A stretch of DNA of 64,000 nt from SG8-38 sp039028875. Lineage in GTDB: Bacteria > Myxococcota_A > Polyangia > Polyangiales > Houyiibacteriaceae. Every line of letters begins with the position of its first letter. The stretch's first letter is position 1. The stretch covers positions 54,984-118,983 of the forward strand of contig JBCCHE010000010.1 in assembly GCA_039028875.1 (NCBI GenBank), read 5' to 3'. Under the pieces are notes generated by a model. It was not told where the DNA came from. It did no database searches and was given only the letters and a program-made list of their open reading frames with translations. This document shows positions 8,518 to 17,841 of the stretch, in pieces. The position numbers and the translations under genes were made by a program.

Positions 8518-8757
8518 TTAGGTCTCTTCGGCCGCGGCGTCTTCGGCGGGGGTCTCTTCGGGCGCGGCCTCCTCCGCGGCCGCTTCTTCAGCCGGCGGCT
8601 CGGCCTTGGGCTCTGGTGCCTTGATGAGCTTCTCGGCGATCAGGATCTTCACCTTCTCTTCGCCGTTGACCCACTTTCGTTGCGCATTGCGAACGCCGTA
8701 CCGGCCGGACCGCTTCTTGATGATCTCGTACTCGGGAGTCTGCTTGACGATTTCCAT
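8518..8757 (-). CDS. Small protein with basic N-terminal domain and Glu/Ala-rich tail
   Basis: The 79-residue product begins 'MEIVKQTPEYEIIKKRSGRY' and continues 'GVRNAQRKWVNGEEKVKIL', which looks like a compact, basic, beta-containing domain of about 45 residues. I have no family name for it. The last 30 residues are a low-complexity Pro/Glu/Ala tail ('EEAAAEEAAPEETPAEDA'). The ATG at 8757 is chosen because the frame upstream overlaps the CAP gene on the same strand and is not protein-like. The stop TAA is followed in frame by a RidA-like remnant. Confidence 0.6.
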   Translation of the reverse strand: MEIVKQTPEYEIIKKRSGRYGVRNAQRKWVNGEEKVKILIAEKLIKAPEPKAEPPAEEAAAEEAAPEETPAEDAAAEET

Positions 8758-8825
8758 GCGGCTCCGCCTACCGCAAAATCGGAGCGTTGACAATCGGTCG
8801 GGGGTGGGCTCGCGGCCAGGGCGGC

Positions 8826-9386
8826 TCAGCGGAAATTCTGAACGCTCCAGACCTCGCCATCGCCAGTTTTGGCGAATCCACATGCGACCGCTTCGTACTC
8901 GAGGCTGCTCATGTTGATGTAGTGACCGTGCTTCGACAGTCGCCTGCCTGGACCTTCGTCCCACATCGCTTGAAGGCAGCCGTCGACGATTCCTCGGGTC
9001 GAAGGCCAACCCGGGCACTCGTTCTGCGCGCGTCCTTGGGGTTTGCAGATTCGTCTGTGGAAGCCCGCATGAATTCCCTCTCGCATGTCGTGCTTGGCGT
9101 GCTTGCGGGCACACTTTTCACCTCCCTTCCACCGTCGAAGAGGGGGCAAGCACTGGCATTCGAGTCGAAGCTGGTTGATCCGGGCGACACAGTCTTGCTG
9201 AGGGTCTCCGGAGCTTGGCGGAGGTTTGGGTGCGCAGTTGGCGATCGGGGCTCGCAACGGCCCGTTGGCGCATCGCCCCGGGGTACGAGACGCGTCGGAA
9301 TCCTCCGCGAAGGACTTCCCGACAAGACCCAGGCACGCCACGGTCGTGACAGCAAGGAGCAGCTTGGTCCTTCGTTCGCCTCGCAC
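8826..9386 (-). CDS. Secreted CAP/SCP-domain protein
   Basis: This predicted exported protein of about 186 residues has a signal peptide ('TKLLLAVTTVACLGLVGKSF', cut near AED). After a short linker comes a CAP-like fold: 'CVARINQLRLECQCLPPL' (helix 1), 'CARKHAKHDM' (active-site His), 'STRGIVDGCLQAMWDEG', 'HGHYINMSS' and 'AVACGFAK', in the order seen in SCP/PR1 proteins. Seven or more Cys residues suggest disulfides. A GTG start at 9386 places the signal peptide correctly; an ATG at 9443 would add 19 residues and is the alternative. CAP proteins act outside the cell; their ligands are unknown. Confidence 0.65.
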   Translation of the reverse strand: MRGERRTKLLLAVTTVACLGLVGKSFAEDSDASRTPGRCANGPLRAPIANCAPKPPPSSGDPQQDCVARINQLRLECQCLPPLRRWKGGEKCARKHAKHDMREGIHAGFHRRICKPQGRAQNECPGWPSTRGIVDGCLQAMWDEGPGRRLSKHGHYINMSSLEYEAVACGFAKTGDGEVWSVQNFR

Positions 9387-9623
9387 GCCGCACACCCTAT
9401 CAGCAGCGGCCACGCCCACAAGAAGCTGGCGGACTTTACGCACCGTTTCTCATTTACCAAGTGCCAAGTTGATTCCTTTGCGACTTCGAACAGTTGTGAG
9501 TTCCACGAAAAACTTGGTTTACAGCGAATCGAATCAGCCTCAATTTTCCGAGCGCGAAGTGACGTGCTCGTTTGGGCAGTGGTCCGCGCCGATTTATTGC
9601 CAGGATTTTCGAGGGTTGCTTTC

Positions 9624-10952
9624 TTGGAAAGAGATTTGCGAAACCAACAAGTTCAAATTCACGGTGAGTACGATCCACGGTTTGCGCCCGTAGCGGACGT
9701 ACTGCGAAGGCAAGTCGCTCACTTCGGTGGCGGCGGCGCCGCATCGGTGTACCTGCACGGCCAGTGTGTCGTCGACATCTGGGCTGGGCGCGCGCGACAC
9801 GACGGATCCCCGTGGGAGCGCGACACGATGTCGATCTGTTTCTCTGGGACGAAGGGTGTGGCCGCGACTGCGATCCACATGCTCGCGTCTGAGGGTCGGA
9901 TCGACTACGACGCCCCCGTCGCTCGCTACTGGCCCGAGTTTGGTTGCAACGGCAAAGAGGCGCTGACGGTGCGTCAGGTGCTCGCCCACCAAGCGGGGCT
10001 CCACAAGACGGGCCACTTGGTCGACCAAGTCACCGACATTCTCGACTGGGACCTGATGGTCAGCCGGCTCGCGGAGTCCGAACCTGACTTTCACCCGGGC
10101 ACCGCAAACGGATATCATGCAATCACCTTCGGCTGGTTGGTCGGGGAGATCGTTTGCCGCGTCTCTGGGATGAGCTTCCCCGAGTTCGTCCAGCGTCGAA
10201 TCGTCGGTCCATTGGGGCTCGATGGCCTTCACATCGGCGAGGCTGGGGCGCACATGGACCGCCTTGCGGATCTGGTTGGCCTCCCGGCACTCGAGCGTGA
10301 GTTCGCCTCGCCGCTCAAACAGGATTACCGCGCGCCCATGTGGTTGCCGCCGGGCCCCCTCCGGAGCCTGGTTCGTCGAGGGCTCACCCCTGCTCACCTG
10401 AAGAAGCTCTTTGTGAATCCCGCTTTTTGGGACGCGTGCATTCCCTCGATGAACGGTGTGACCACAGCGAGATCCCTCGCCAAGATGTATGCGGCACTCT
10501 CGCTCGGGGGCGAGCTCGATGGCGTGAGGCTCGTCGACCGAGAGACTCTCGCGCGCTCGGCCGAAGTACAAATGAAGACCCCTGACAAGGTCGTGGTCTA
10601 CCCGCTCCACTGGAGGCTCGGCTACCATCGCGCCGACGCACTGGTGATGAACGTGCCAAGTGCGTTTGGACACTTCGGAGTCGGGGGCGCCGGTGGATGG
10701 GCCAACCCCGAGCTCGAGCTTTCAGCGGCGCTCTCTCACAACAGCTTTCCCTTGTCGCCGATGGGTCAAGTGCGGACCGCGTGGTTGACCGCGGCGGTGT
10801 ACGAGTCCCTCGGGCTCTATCGCGGCCTACGTCATACACTTCGCCACGGGCCAGTGCTCGAGCTGATGCCGCGCAACCCAGAGCGCCGTCGCACCTTCCG
10901 ACCCGCGCCAGCCCCTCGCAAAGCTGCCAAGTTCCCGGCGCACGCCGCCTAG
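9624..10952 (+). CDS. Serine hydrolase, class C beta-lactamase/esterase family
   Basis: This is an approximately 442-residue cytoplasmic-type enzyme of the beta-lactamase/EstB fold. The nucleophile motif SxxK is 'SGTK' in 'ISICFSGTK'-like context (sequence 'MSICFSGTKGVAATAIH'), about residue 75. The second motif corresponds to 'NGYHAITFGWLVGEI', a YxN variant as in EstB-like esterases. 'ALTVRQVLAHQAGL' is also characteristic. No signal peptide is seen, so an intracellular esterase or transesterase is more likely than a secreted beta-lactamase. A TTG at 9624 with GAGGG 8 bases upstream is the best start. The frame is open far upstream but overlaps the CAP gene antisense. Confidence 0.75.
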   Translation: MERDLRNQQVQIHGEYDPRFAPVADVLRRQVAHFGGGGAASVYLHGQCVVDIWAGRARHDGSPWERDTMSICFSGTKGVAATAIHMLASEGRIDYDAPVARYWPEFGCNGKEALTVRQVLAHQAGLHKTGHLVDQVTDILDWDLMVSRLAESEPDFHPGTANGYHAITFGWLVGEIVCRVSGMSFPEFVQRRIVGPLGLDGLHIGEAGAHMDRLADLVGLPALEREFASPLKQDYRAPMWLPPGPLRSLVRRGLTPAHLKKLFVNPAFWDACIPSMNGVTTARSLAKMYAALSLGGELDGVRLVDRETLARSAEVQMKTPDKVVVYPLHWRLGYHRADALVMNVPSAFGHFGVGGAGGWANPELELSAALSHNSFPLSPMGQVRTAWLTAAVYESLGLYRGLRHTLRHGPVLELMPRNPERRRTFRPAPAPRKAAKFPAHAA

Positions 10953-10954
10953 GC

Positions 10955-11377
10955 TCACGGACGGGCTCGCGAGATCTCTTTACGATAGAGATACCAGTCC
11001 AAGTGAAACCTGCCGTTCGGGTAGGTGCCGATCCGCGTGTAGCCGTGCCGCTCGTAGAACCCGGGCGCCTGGGTCTCGGCCGTCTCGAGCTGAATGACGT
11101 GGCCTCCAAGCTCAGCGACCTGTGCCTCGAACGCCTCGAGCAGGGCCGAGCCGTAGCCTTGCTTCGTATGGCCGTCGGCGACCACGATTTGTTCGAGGAA
11201 GCCCATGCCACCGGTCATGCTGAAGTAGGCAACGCCCATACAGGTCTCGCCTTCGAACACCCCGAGCGCGTGGCGGGTTTGTTGCCAGTCGATGCCCTGG
11301 CGTCGGTTGTGGCTTGGCCAGTGCGCTTGGTTGAATGCGAGGGCCGCCTCCGTCGAAATCTCTTTGGTGGTCGGCAT
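10955..11377 (-). CDS. GNAT-family N-acetyltransferase
   Basis: This 140-residue single GNAT domain has the acetyl-CoA-binding motif A visible as 'FLEQIVVADGHTKQGYGSAL' followed by 'LEAFEAQVAELGG', and motif B as 'PGFYERHGYTRIGTYP'. It transfers an acetyl group to an unidentified amine. It lies 14 bases behind the TRAP solute-binding-protein gene on the same strand, so the two are probably cotranscribed. Confidence 0.85.
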   Translation of the reverse strand: MPTTKEISTEAALAFNQAHWPSHNRRQGIDWQQTRHALGVFEGETCMGVAYFSMTGGMGFLEQIVVADGHTKQGYGSALLEAFEAQVAELGGHVIQLETAETQAPGFYERHGYTRIGTYPNGRFHLDWYLYRKEISRARP

Positions 11378-11391
11378 CTCGGAGGCTCGGG

Positions 11392-12399
11392 CTACATGGC
11401 TTTGCGGAGCTCGCTCAGGAGCACTTGTCCGCTCGGGCCGACCTCCTTCGCAACGCGGTCGGGAACGTTCTTCTCAGCTGCCTTGAACGGTGCGAGTTCT
11501 TCGGCGCTGGGCTCGTAGACGACGTACCCGTACTTGGCGAGGTTCTTCAAGAGGACCGGCTCGACTTGTCGTACCTGGGCTCGCCCCCAATCGACCAAGT
11601 CTTGCGGAACGGTCGTCAAGGCTTGCTGGATGTCTTTGGGCAGGCCGTCGAACCATTTCTTCGAGTACGACATCAGGGCCGGTTGGTAGCAATGTCGACT
11701 CAAGAAGAGGTTCCGTTCACCCTCCTTGAGGCCTTGGTACCACGTCCCGGCCATCGCAAAGAGGGGGGTGTTGTCGAAGCCGTCGACGACACCTGTCTGT
11801 ACGCTCATCAATGTATTGGCGACGTCGACTGGGACCGGCGATGCGCCGAGCGCTTCATAGGTTTCGACGTGGACCATGGACTCTTGCGACCTAAACCGAA
11901 CCCCCTTCATGTCTGCGGGCTTGCGAATGGGGCGTCGACTGAAGTAGGACCGATAGCCGTTCTCGGACCAGATCCCGAAGACCAAGCCGCGTCGAGCGAG
12001 GATCTTGCGCATCTGGTCTTTCACGGCGGGCGTATCGAGGGCCTTGTCTGCGGCAGCGAAGTTGGGGAACAGGTAGGGCGACTCGATGATGCTCACCTCG
12101 CGGACGATCGAGCTCATTCCTCCAACCGACCCGGCGAAGGCTTGCATGCTGCCCATCTGGACCCGGCGCGCGAGCGAGCGCTCGTTGCCGCGGCCGAGTC
12201 GAAGCTTCACGCTGAGTCGGCCGCCCGTTTGCTCTTGAACCTGCTTCTTGAATCGCTTGAGCTGGTTCGCCCAAGGGCTACCCGCCGGGGCTACGGTCCC
12301 GACCTCCATGATGAATTCCGGGTCTTGAGCCGGCAGCGGGCCCACAATGACCAGACTGAGAACCGAGAAGACAGCGACCGAACAGACAACCTTGCGCAT
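11392..12399 (-). CDS. TRAP transporter solute-binding protein, DctP family
   Basis: This 335-residue periplasmic binding protein has a signal peptide ('MRKVVCSVAVFSVLSLVIVG', cleaved before QDPEF). DctP-family features are 'APAGSPWANQLKRFKKQVQE' near residue 40, 'KPADMKGVRFRSQES' near residue 170 (the RxxR-type substrate-binding arginine) and 'VDGFDNTPLF'. Such proteins deliver carboxylates to DctQ/DctM membrane subunits, but no TRAP membrane genes are present in the window. The ATG at 12399 gives a normal signal peptide; the open frame beyond it is antisense to the sulfatase gene. Confidence 0.85.
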   Translation of the reverse strand: MRKVVCSVAVFSVLSLVIVGPLPAQDPEFIMEVGTVAPAGSPWANQLKRFKKQVQEQTGGRLSVKLRLGRGNERSLARRVQMGSMQAFAGSVGGMSSIVREVSIIESPYLFPNFAAADKALDTPAVKDQMRKILARRGLVFGIWSENGYRSYFSRRPIRKPADMKGVRFRSQESMVHVETYEALGASPVPVDVANTLMSVQTGVVDGFDNTPLFAMAGTWYQGLKEGERNLFLSRHCYQPALMSYSKKWFDGLPKDIQQALTTVPQDLVDWGRAQVRQVEPVLLKNLAKYGYVVYEPSAEELAPFKAAEKNVPDRVAKEVGPSGQVLLSELRKAM

Positions 12400-12508
12400 G
12401 CCGCGGTTGTATCGGCTTCTTGCGGCGATGGAAAGCACGCATTGCGGGCGTCGCCATGCTCGCAACCACGGGCTGAAACTGGTAGAACCGCCACCCCTGG
12501 AAACACTC

Positions 12509-14503
12509 ATGAACGCACAACAAACCTTCCGCGGGCGTCGCTTCAGCGTCGCCCTAACCGTGGCCATCGCAATCGTCGGCTGTAAGTCTCCGGCGGCACC
12601 CGCGCCGCAGGTCCCAGAAGACAGTGAGGCGTCCAGTTTCACCGCCCAGGTAAACCAAACGTTCGTCGAGCTGCTCGACCTCGACAACCAAACCGACTTC
12701 GAGCAAGCCAGTCGGGGGCTGGTCGCGGCCGCTCCTTCGGAGCCGGTAAAGGACAAGTCGGGCGACGTGATTTTCGATCCGGCCGACTATGCCTTCATCG
12801 AGGGTGATGCACCGGCAACCGTCAACCCGAGCCTTTGGCGTCAGTCAAAGCTCAACATGCATCGGGGTCTCTACAAAGTTGCCGATGGGATTCACCAGAT
12901 CCGCGGCTTCGACCTCGCCAACATGTCGATCATCGAAGGCGACAAGGGTTGGATCATCGTCGACCCGCTCACCAACGAGAGCACGGCTGCGCAGGCGCTT
13001 GCCTTCGTCCGCGAACACCTCGGCGACAAGCCCGTGACGGCGATCATCTTCACGCACAGCCACATCGACCACTTCGGCGGCGCCCTTGGTCTGATGTCCG
13101 CAGAAGACGCCGAAAAGAACAGCGTCGAGATCGTCGCCCCCGTCGGTTTCACCGAACAAGCCACAAGCGAGAACATCATCGCTGGCCCCGCGATGTTCCG
13201 CCGCGCCGAGTTCATGTACGCGTTGCGAGTGCCGAAGGGTCCGACGGGCCACGTCACGACGGGACTTGGCATTCAACCGGTTGCCGGCAACACCAGCATC
13301 TTGGTGCCGACGATGGTGGTCGAAGAGGCCACCCAAGACGCGGTCATCGATGGCGTGCGTTTTCGGTTCTTGAACACGCCGGGCTCGGAAGCGCCGTCGG
13401 AGTTCGTCTTCTACCTACCCGACCACAATGCGTTCTGCGGCGCCGAAGTGCTCAGCCGCAACATGCACAACCTCTACACGCTTCGAGGCGCCAAGGTGCG
13501 TGACGCAGTCAAGTGGAGCGACTACATCGACGACGCAATCAGCGAGTTCGGGCAGGCCGAAGTGTACTTCGCGAGCCACCACTGGCCGATTTGGGGCCAA
13601 GAGCAGGTCGTCGACTTCCTCGAGAAGCAACGCGACATGTACCGGTTCATCAACGACCAAACGCTTCGATGGGCCAACGCGGGCTACACGCCGAAAGAGA
13701 TCGCCGAGCGAATCGAGATGCCTCCTGCCCTTGCGACGGAGTTCTACAACCGCGACTACTACGGCACGCTTCGCCATAACAGCAAGGCGGTCTATCAACG
13801 GTACTTCGGGTGGTACACCGGGAACCCGGCCGCGCTCAATCCGCTTCCCGAAACCGAAGCCGCCAAGCGATACGTGGACTACATGGGAGGCGCGCAAGCC
13901 GTGCTCGATCGCGCGCAACAGTCTCTCGATGAAGGCGACTACCGTTGGGTCGCCGAGGTCGTCAACCACGTCGTCTTTGCGGATCCCAGCAACGAAGCCG
14001 CCAAGAAGCTCCTCGCCGAGGCCTATCGCCAGCTCGCTTATCAATCCGAGTCTGGCCCGTGGCGTGACGTCTACCTGACCGGCGCGTTCGAGCTGCAGTT
14101 CGGCACGCCCGAGGAAGGCATCGATCTTAGCGACGCGATCCCGATGCTCGAACAGACCCCGGTGATCGAGTTCTTGAAAGCGATGTCGGTGAGGCTCAAG
14201 GCCGAAGAGGCTCACGGTAAGCAAATGAGCATCAACTTCGTCTTCACTGACCTCGATCAGAGCTACGTGCTCGAGCTGAAGAACTCGGTGCTCCACTATC
14301 GCGAGAGTGATCCGGACCCCGAGGCGAACGCCACGCTCAAGATCACCCACCCGATGTTCCTCCAGATCGTCATCGGCGAGGCAAAGCTCAAAGACCTCGT
14401 CTTCTCGAAGGAGATCTCGATCGAGGGGAGTCGCATCGACCTCGCCAAGTTCTTCGGGATGCTCGACAAGCCTGACTCGAAGTTCGCGATCGTCACCCCC
14501 TAG
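12509..14503 (+). CDS. Alkyl/aryl-sulfatase lipoprotein (SdsA1/BDS1 type)
   Basis: The 664-residue product hydrolyses primary alkyl sulfates such as SDS, judged by its family. A lipoprotein-type signal ends 'AIAIVGCKSP'. The metallo-beta-lactamase domain carries 'FTHSHIDHFGGALGL' (HxHxDH, about residue 184), then 'FCGAEVLSRNMHNLYTLRGA' (zinc-ligand Glu and Asn/His region, about residue 315) and 'FASHHWPIWG' (about residue 357). A helical dimerisation domain and a C-terminal SCP2-like domain follow ('LKITHPMFLQIVIGEAKL'). Lipid anchoring is unusual because the studied SdsA1 is simply secreted. The gene diverges from the TRAP gene; the gap is 109 bases. Confidence 0.9.
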   Translation: MNAQQTFRGRRFSVALTVAIAIVGCKSPAAPAPQVPEDSEASSFTAQVNQTFVELLDLDNQTDFEQASRGLVAAAPSEPVKDKSGDVIFDPADYAFIEGDAPATVNPSLWRQSKLNMHRGLYKVADGIHQIRGFDLANMSIIEGDKGWIIVDPLTNESTAAQALAFVREHLGDKPVTAIIFTHSHIDHFGGALGLMSAEDAEKNSVEIVAPVGFTEQATSENIIAGPAMFRRAEFMYALRVPKGPTGHVTTGLGIQPVAGNTSILVPTMVVEEATQDAVIDGVRFRFLNTPGSEAPSEFVFYLPDHNAFCGAEVLSRNMHNLYTLRGAKVRDAVKWSDYIDDAISEFGQAEVYFASHHWPIWGQEQVVDFLEKQRDMYRFINDQTLRWANAGYTPKEIAERIEMPPALATEFYNRDYYGTLRHNSKAVYQRYFGWYTGNPAALNPLPETEAAKRYVDYMGGAQAVLDRAQQSLDEGDYRWVAEVVNHVVFADPSNEAAKKLLAEAYRQLAYQSESGPWRDVYLTGAFELQFGTPEEGIDLSDAIPMLEQTPVIEFLKAMSVRLKAEEAHGKQMSINFVFTDLDQSYVLELKNSVLHYRESDPDPEANATLKITHPMFLQIVIGEAKLKDLVFSKEISIEGSRIDLAKFFGMLDKPDSKFAIVTP

Positions 14504-14749
14504 GCCACTCGGTCCTCAGGGCGGCGTTTGTCGATCATAGGTCATGAGTCCGTTGGCGGCCGTGCGTTCGATGAAGGACGCCAACACGAACGCTCGGAGC
14601 CGCGCATACGCGGATGCTAGGACTGTTCGGTCACGGAAAGTAATCGTCGTCAATGGCTTCAAGGATGATTCAAGCGAGCGACGAATCTAAGCGTCGCGCA
14701 CCTTTGTCAGTGACTTACGAAACAGGGTGCCGTAGAAGAGCTGCTTCCT

Positions 14750-16006
14750 ATGGAGTGGGTAAAACGGATCCAGGATCCGAACATCTGGACCATCTATCGG
14801 GGAACGATCCTACTGAGCGTGGCCTACGGGATGGCGCTCTCGTTGATCGCGATCCACCTCGACGCGGAGGGCTTCTCGAAGAGCGACATTGGAAGCCTGG
14901 CGGTCGTGTTTGGCCTCGGCATCGTTTCGGTGTCGCTCATCATGGACCGCCTCATTCGACGTTTCGGGCCGCGGAAGACACTGGCCACGAGTTTCGTGGG
15001 CTACGCCATGACCGTCGCCGCGTTCCCGTTCCTCGAGAGCTTCGGCGTCGTGGCGGTCGATCGGTTTCTCGACGGCGCGTTCTCCGTCGGGATTTGGGTG
15101 AGTGCGGAGACGATTCTTCTGTCGCGCGCCCAAGTGGGGAACAAGGCCTTCACGATGAGCCTCTACGCTGTCGCCATGGGGTTGGGGTATGCCGTCGGGC
15201 CAGGGATTGCGTGGGCGGTCACCCGATTCGGGCCGATCTCGCTCGGCTTCGTCGGGGCGGGCCTCGTGTCGGCAAGCGCGGGCCTATACGTGTTCGCCAA
15301 GTTGGATCCCGACCGCGCGACCAGTCTGTCGGCCAACGGCCAAGCGGTCGACGATGGCCCCTCGACGGTGGCGCCGATGGCCGCTCGGCGCGTCCTATGG
15401 CGCATCAAGAACTCGTGCTTCGCGACGTTCGCGTACGGTTACTTCCAAGCCAGTCTGGTTCTCTTTCTTCCTCTGTTCCTGATCCAAGACAAAGGGATCA
15501 CGGAGGGACAAACGATCTGGATCCCCGCGTTCTTCGCCTTCGGGATGCTCGTCTTCACCAACCCGGTGGGCATGCTCGGGGATCGCATCGGCCACCTACG
15601 AACCATGCGCGGGCTTGCGACCGTGGGTACCGTCATGGTGTTCGGTTTCGTTTTCGTCGATTCCTACGCCTGGATGTGCGTGGCCGTTCTGGTGACCGGG
15701 GCAACGATCGCGTCGATCTCTCCGGTGAGCCTGGCGCTCCAGGGGGTTTCGGTCACACCCGAGAACTACTCGCGCGCGACCTCGATCTACAACACCTTCT
15801 ATGCCCTTGGCATGCTCGTCGGACCGAAGGTGACGGCCGTGGTGTTCGAGCGTTGGGGTGGGGCGGCGATGCTCTACCACCTCGCAGGCCTTTGGGTGGC
15901 GTTCGTGGCCTTCAGCCTCGTGTTCCGCGCCGATGACCCCGCCTCAGGAACCGCTGCCACGTCGCCCCGCGCGGTCCCCATCGATGTCGGCAGCCCCGCC
16001 GAGTAG
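14750..16006 (+). CDS. Major facilitator superfamily transporter
   Basis: This 418-residue inner-membrane protein has 12 hydrophobic segments in two halves. The loop after helix 2 reads 'MDRLIRRFGPRKTL', the MFS motif A (GxLaDrxGrr) in a modified form, and the second half repeats it as 'PVGMLGDRIGHLRTMRG'. It should export or import a small molecule using the proton gradient. The substrate is unknown and there are no adjacent biosynthetic genes. The 246-base region upstream contains no gene that I can support. Confidence 0.85.
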   Translation: MEWVKRIQDPNIWTIYRGTILLSVAYGMALSLIAIHLDAEGFSKSDIGSLAVVFGLGIVSVSLIMDRLIRRFGPRKTLATSFVGYAMTVAAFPFLESFGVVAVDRFLDGAFSVGIWVSAETILLSRAQVGNKAFTMSLYAVAMGLGYAVGPGIAWAVTRFGPISLGFVGAGLVSASAGLYVFAKLDPDRATSLSANGQAVDDGPSTVAPMAARRVLWRIKNSCFATFAYGYFQASLVLFLPLFLIQDKGITEGQTIWIPAFFAFGMLVFTNPVGMLGDRIGHLRTMRGLATVGTVMVFGFVFVDSYAWMCVAVLVTGATIASISPVSLALQGVSVTPENYSRATSIYNTFYALGMLVGPKVTAVVFERWGGAAMLYHLAGLWVAFVAFSLVFRADDPASGTAATSPRAVPIDVGSPAE

Positions 16007-16015
16007 CCCTCGGAG

Positions 16016-17692
16016 CTAGTCGAGCCGGATCGACACTTGCTTCGTCTTGCCTGCTTCGGCCCGCACGACGATCGGTTTTGGCTGACCGTTGCCGAAGGGC
16101 TTGAGTACCAAGCGATGCTTCCCGGCGGGAAGTGTGAGCCGCCGCGGCGTACTTCCAAGGAGCTTCTTTCCATCGTAGATCTCGGCCCAGCCGCCTCGCG
16201 TGACGAGGTTGATCGTGCCGGGCTCGCGTGATGCTGGCGCCTTGGGCCGGCTGCGACGTTTCGTACGGGTCGACGCGCGCTTCTTCGCCGCTGGGTCGGC
16301 GACCGTTGGTTTGGTCGGCGAAGTGGCATCGACGTCGGGAAGGGCTTCTCCATTGGCCTGCCCGTCGCCTTCGTCGTCCACCACATCCTCGACTTCAGGG
16401 GCCGCGGCCGGCGCCACCGCGATCGTGGGTTGACTGATCATGTCCTCGGCGGGACCGGAGAGGACGACGCCGAGGCCTACCATCGTACCGAGCAAGGCGA
16501 TGGCTCCGAGCGCGATCCATCGGGGTCGGAGGGCAAACGGGCCGGACGGCAGAAATCGGTCAGCGATGAGTCCGGTCCCGGTTTGGGTCGCTTCTTCCTC
16601 AGCCGTTGGAATGGCCGGGACCGTTTCCTGACCGAGACGCGCCACTTCCATGAGTTGGCTCTTGCGCGCTTCGCCCTGCGGGAAGACTTCTCCCATCCAT
16701 TCGGAGATCTCGGCTTGCCCCATCAGCTCCGACCGCGTCCCGATGAACTCTCGCAGTGCCCGACCCATCTCTCGTGCGCTTTGCCAGCGTTCGTCCGGCT
16801 CCCGCGCGAGGGCCTTCATCACGATCGCATCGAGCTCCTTGGGGACGTGAGATCGATAGTTTGAGGGCGGCAGAACTTCGTCGTAGAGGACCGCGTGAAT
16901 GGTGTTGGCCGTCGTGTCCCTGCGGAACAACCGTTTGACCGCCAGCATCTCCCACAACGTGACGCCGAGCGCCCACACGTCGACCCGACGGTCGATAGGA
17001 CGCGCCGTGAGTTGTTCCGGCGCCATGTACGCGAACGTTCCCTTGACCTGACCCGTCGAGGTGTGATGCAGACGTTGCCTGGCGCTTGCAATGCCGAAGT
17101 CGACCACTTGGGCAGCGCCATCGTAGGTCACGAAGAGGTTTCGCGGGGACACGTCCCGGTGAACCACATGGAGCAGGTCGCCGTTGGCGTCCTTGAGTTC
17201 GTGTGCGGCATGAAGCCCCTCACAGGCGTCGGCGATGATCCGCGACATCCGAAGGGGAAGGAGCCGGTGCCTCCGTTGTGTTTGATTGCGGGCGACACGT
17301 CCGCATAGGCGCGACAGCGGTTCGCCAACCAAGTACTCCATCGCGATGTAGTACTCGCCGTCGGCCTCGCCGAAGTCGAAGACACTGCAAACATTGGGGT
17401 GGGTGATCCGTGCTGCGATCCGGGCCTCGTCGAGGAACATGTCGATGTAGCCCTGCTCCTTGGCGAGGTGACGATGGATCCGTTTCAGCGCGACGAGCTT
17501 CTCGAAACCCGACACCCCGTCGATTCGTGCCAAGTAGACCGACGCCATCCCGCCCGACGCGAGCTCGAAGCAGAGCTCGTAGCGGCCGATCCGTTCGGGC
17601 GCGGTCCGCTCCGGCTCGACAGACTCGTCGAGCGGCAAGCTCTCGATCGTCGAGTCCTCGACGACCTCGCTTTCCTGTGGACTCAAGGTCAC
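16016..17692 (-). CDS. Membrane-bound Ser/Thr protein kinase with PEGA domain
   Basis: This 558-residue bacterial Hanks-type kinase has the Gly loop 'LASGGMASVYLARID' (about residue 40), invariant Lys in 'LVALKRIHRHL', catalytic 'VHRDVSPRNLF' (about 175), 'VVDFGIASA' (about 196) and 'MAPEQLTARPIDRRVDVWAL' (about 224). All catalytic residues are present, so it should be active. One membrane helix ('WIALGAIALLGTMVGLGVVL') follows at about residue 390. After a Lys/Arg-rich, Thr/Pro-rich linker, a PEGA domain ('GGWAEIYDGKKLLGSTPRRL') lies outside the membrane and may sense envelope material. This layout is very common in myxobacteria. Confidence 0.9.
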   Translation of the reverse strand: MTLSPQESEVVEDSTIESLPLDESVEPERTAPERIGRYELCFELASGGMASVYLARIDGVSGFEKLVALKRIHRHLAKEQGYIDMFLDEARIAARITHPNVCSVFDFGEADGEYYIAMEYLVGEPLSRLCGRVARNQTQRRHRLLPLRMSRIIADACEGLHAAHELKDANGDLLHVVHRDVSPRNLFVTYDGAAQVVDFGIASARQRLHHTSTGQVKGTFAYMAPEQLTARPIDRRVDVWALGVTLWEMLAVKRLFRRDTTANTIHAVLYDEVLPPSNYRSHVPKELDAIVMKALAREPDERWQSAREMGRALREFIGTRSELMGQAEISEWMGEVFPQGEARKSQLMEVARLGQETVPAIPTAEEEATQTGTGLIADRFLPSGPFALRPRWIALGAIALLGTMVGLGVVLSGPAEDMISQPTIAVAPAAAPEVEDVVDDEGDGQANGEALPDVDATSPTKPTVADPAAKKRASTRTKRRSRPKAPASREPGTINLVTRGGWAEIYDGKKLLGSTPRRLTLPAGKHRLVLKPFGNGQPKPIVVRAEAGKTKQVSIRLD

Positions 17693-17841
17693 GGTCTCCG
17701 GCCCCTCTACAGCCTAAGACTCTGCCATTCAGGGTGCAATTTTAGATAAATACTCGATCTCGTGTTCAGGGATGCGTTCCCAGCGGGACTGGGATGCCCC
17801 CAAAGCGCGCCCCTTTTTTCTAGGGGTCGACCGGCAGGGGA

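Noticed and set aside
9440..9600. AT-richer region upstream of the beta-lactamase-like gene as a foreign insertion
   Set aside because: There are no terminal repeats, integrase or target duplication; it is more simply a promoter region.
8787..9623. Long N-terminal extension of the beta-lactamase-like gene
   Set aside because: The frame is open but runs antisense through the CAP gene and has no protein-like composition; the conserved fold starts after 9624.
14504..14749. Possible gene fragment on the minus strand in the gap before the MFS gene
   Set aside because: About 60 codons are open without a start codon, and the translation matches nothing I recognise. It is probably chance in GC-rich DNA.
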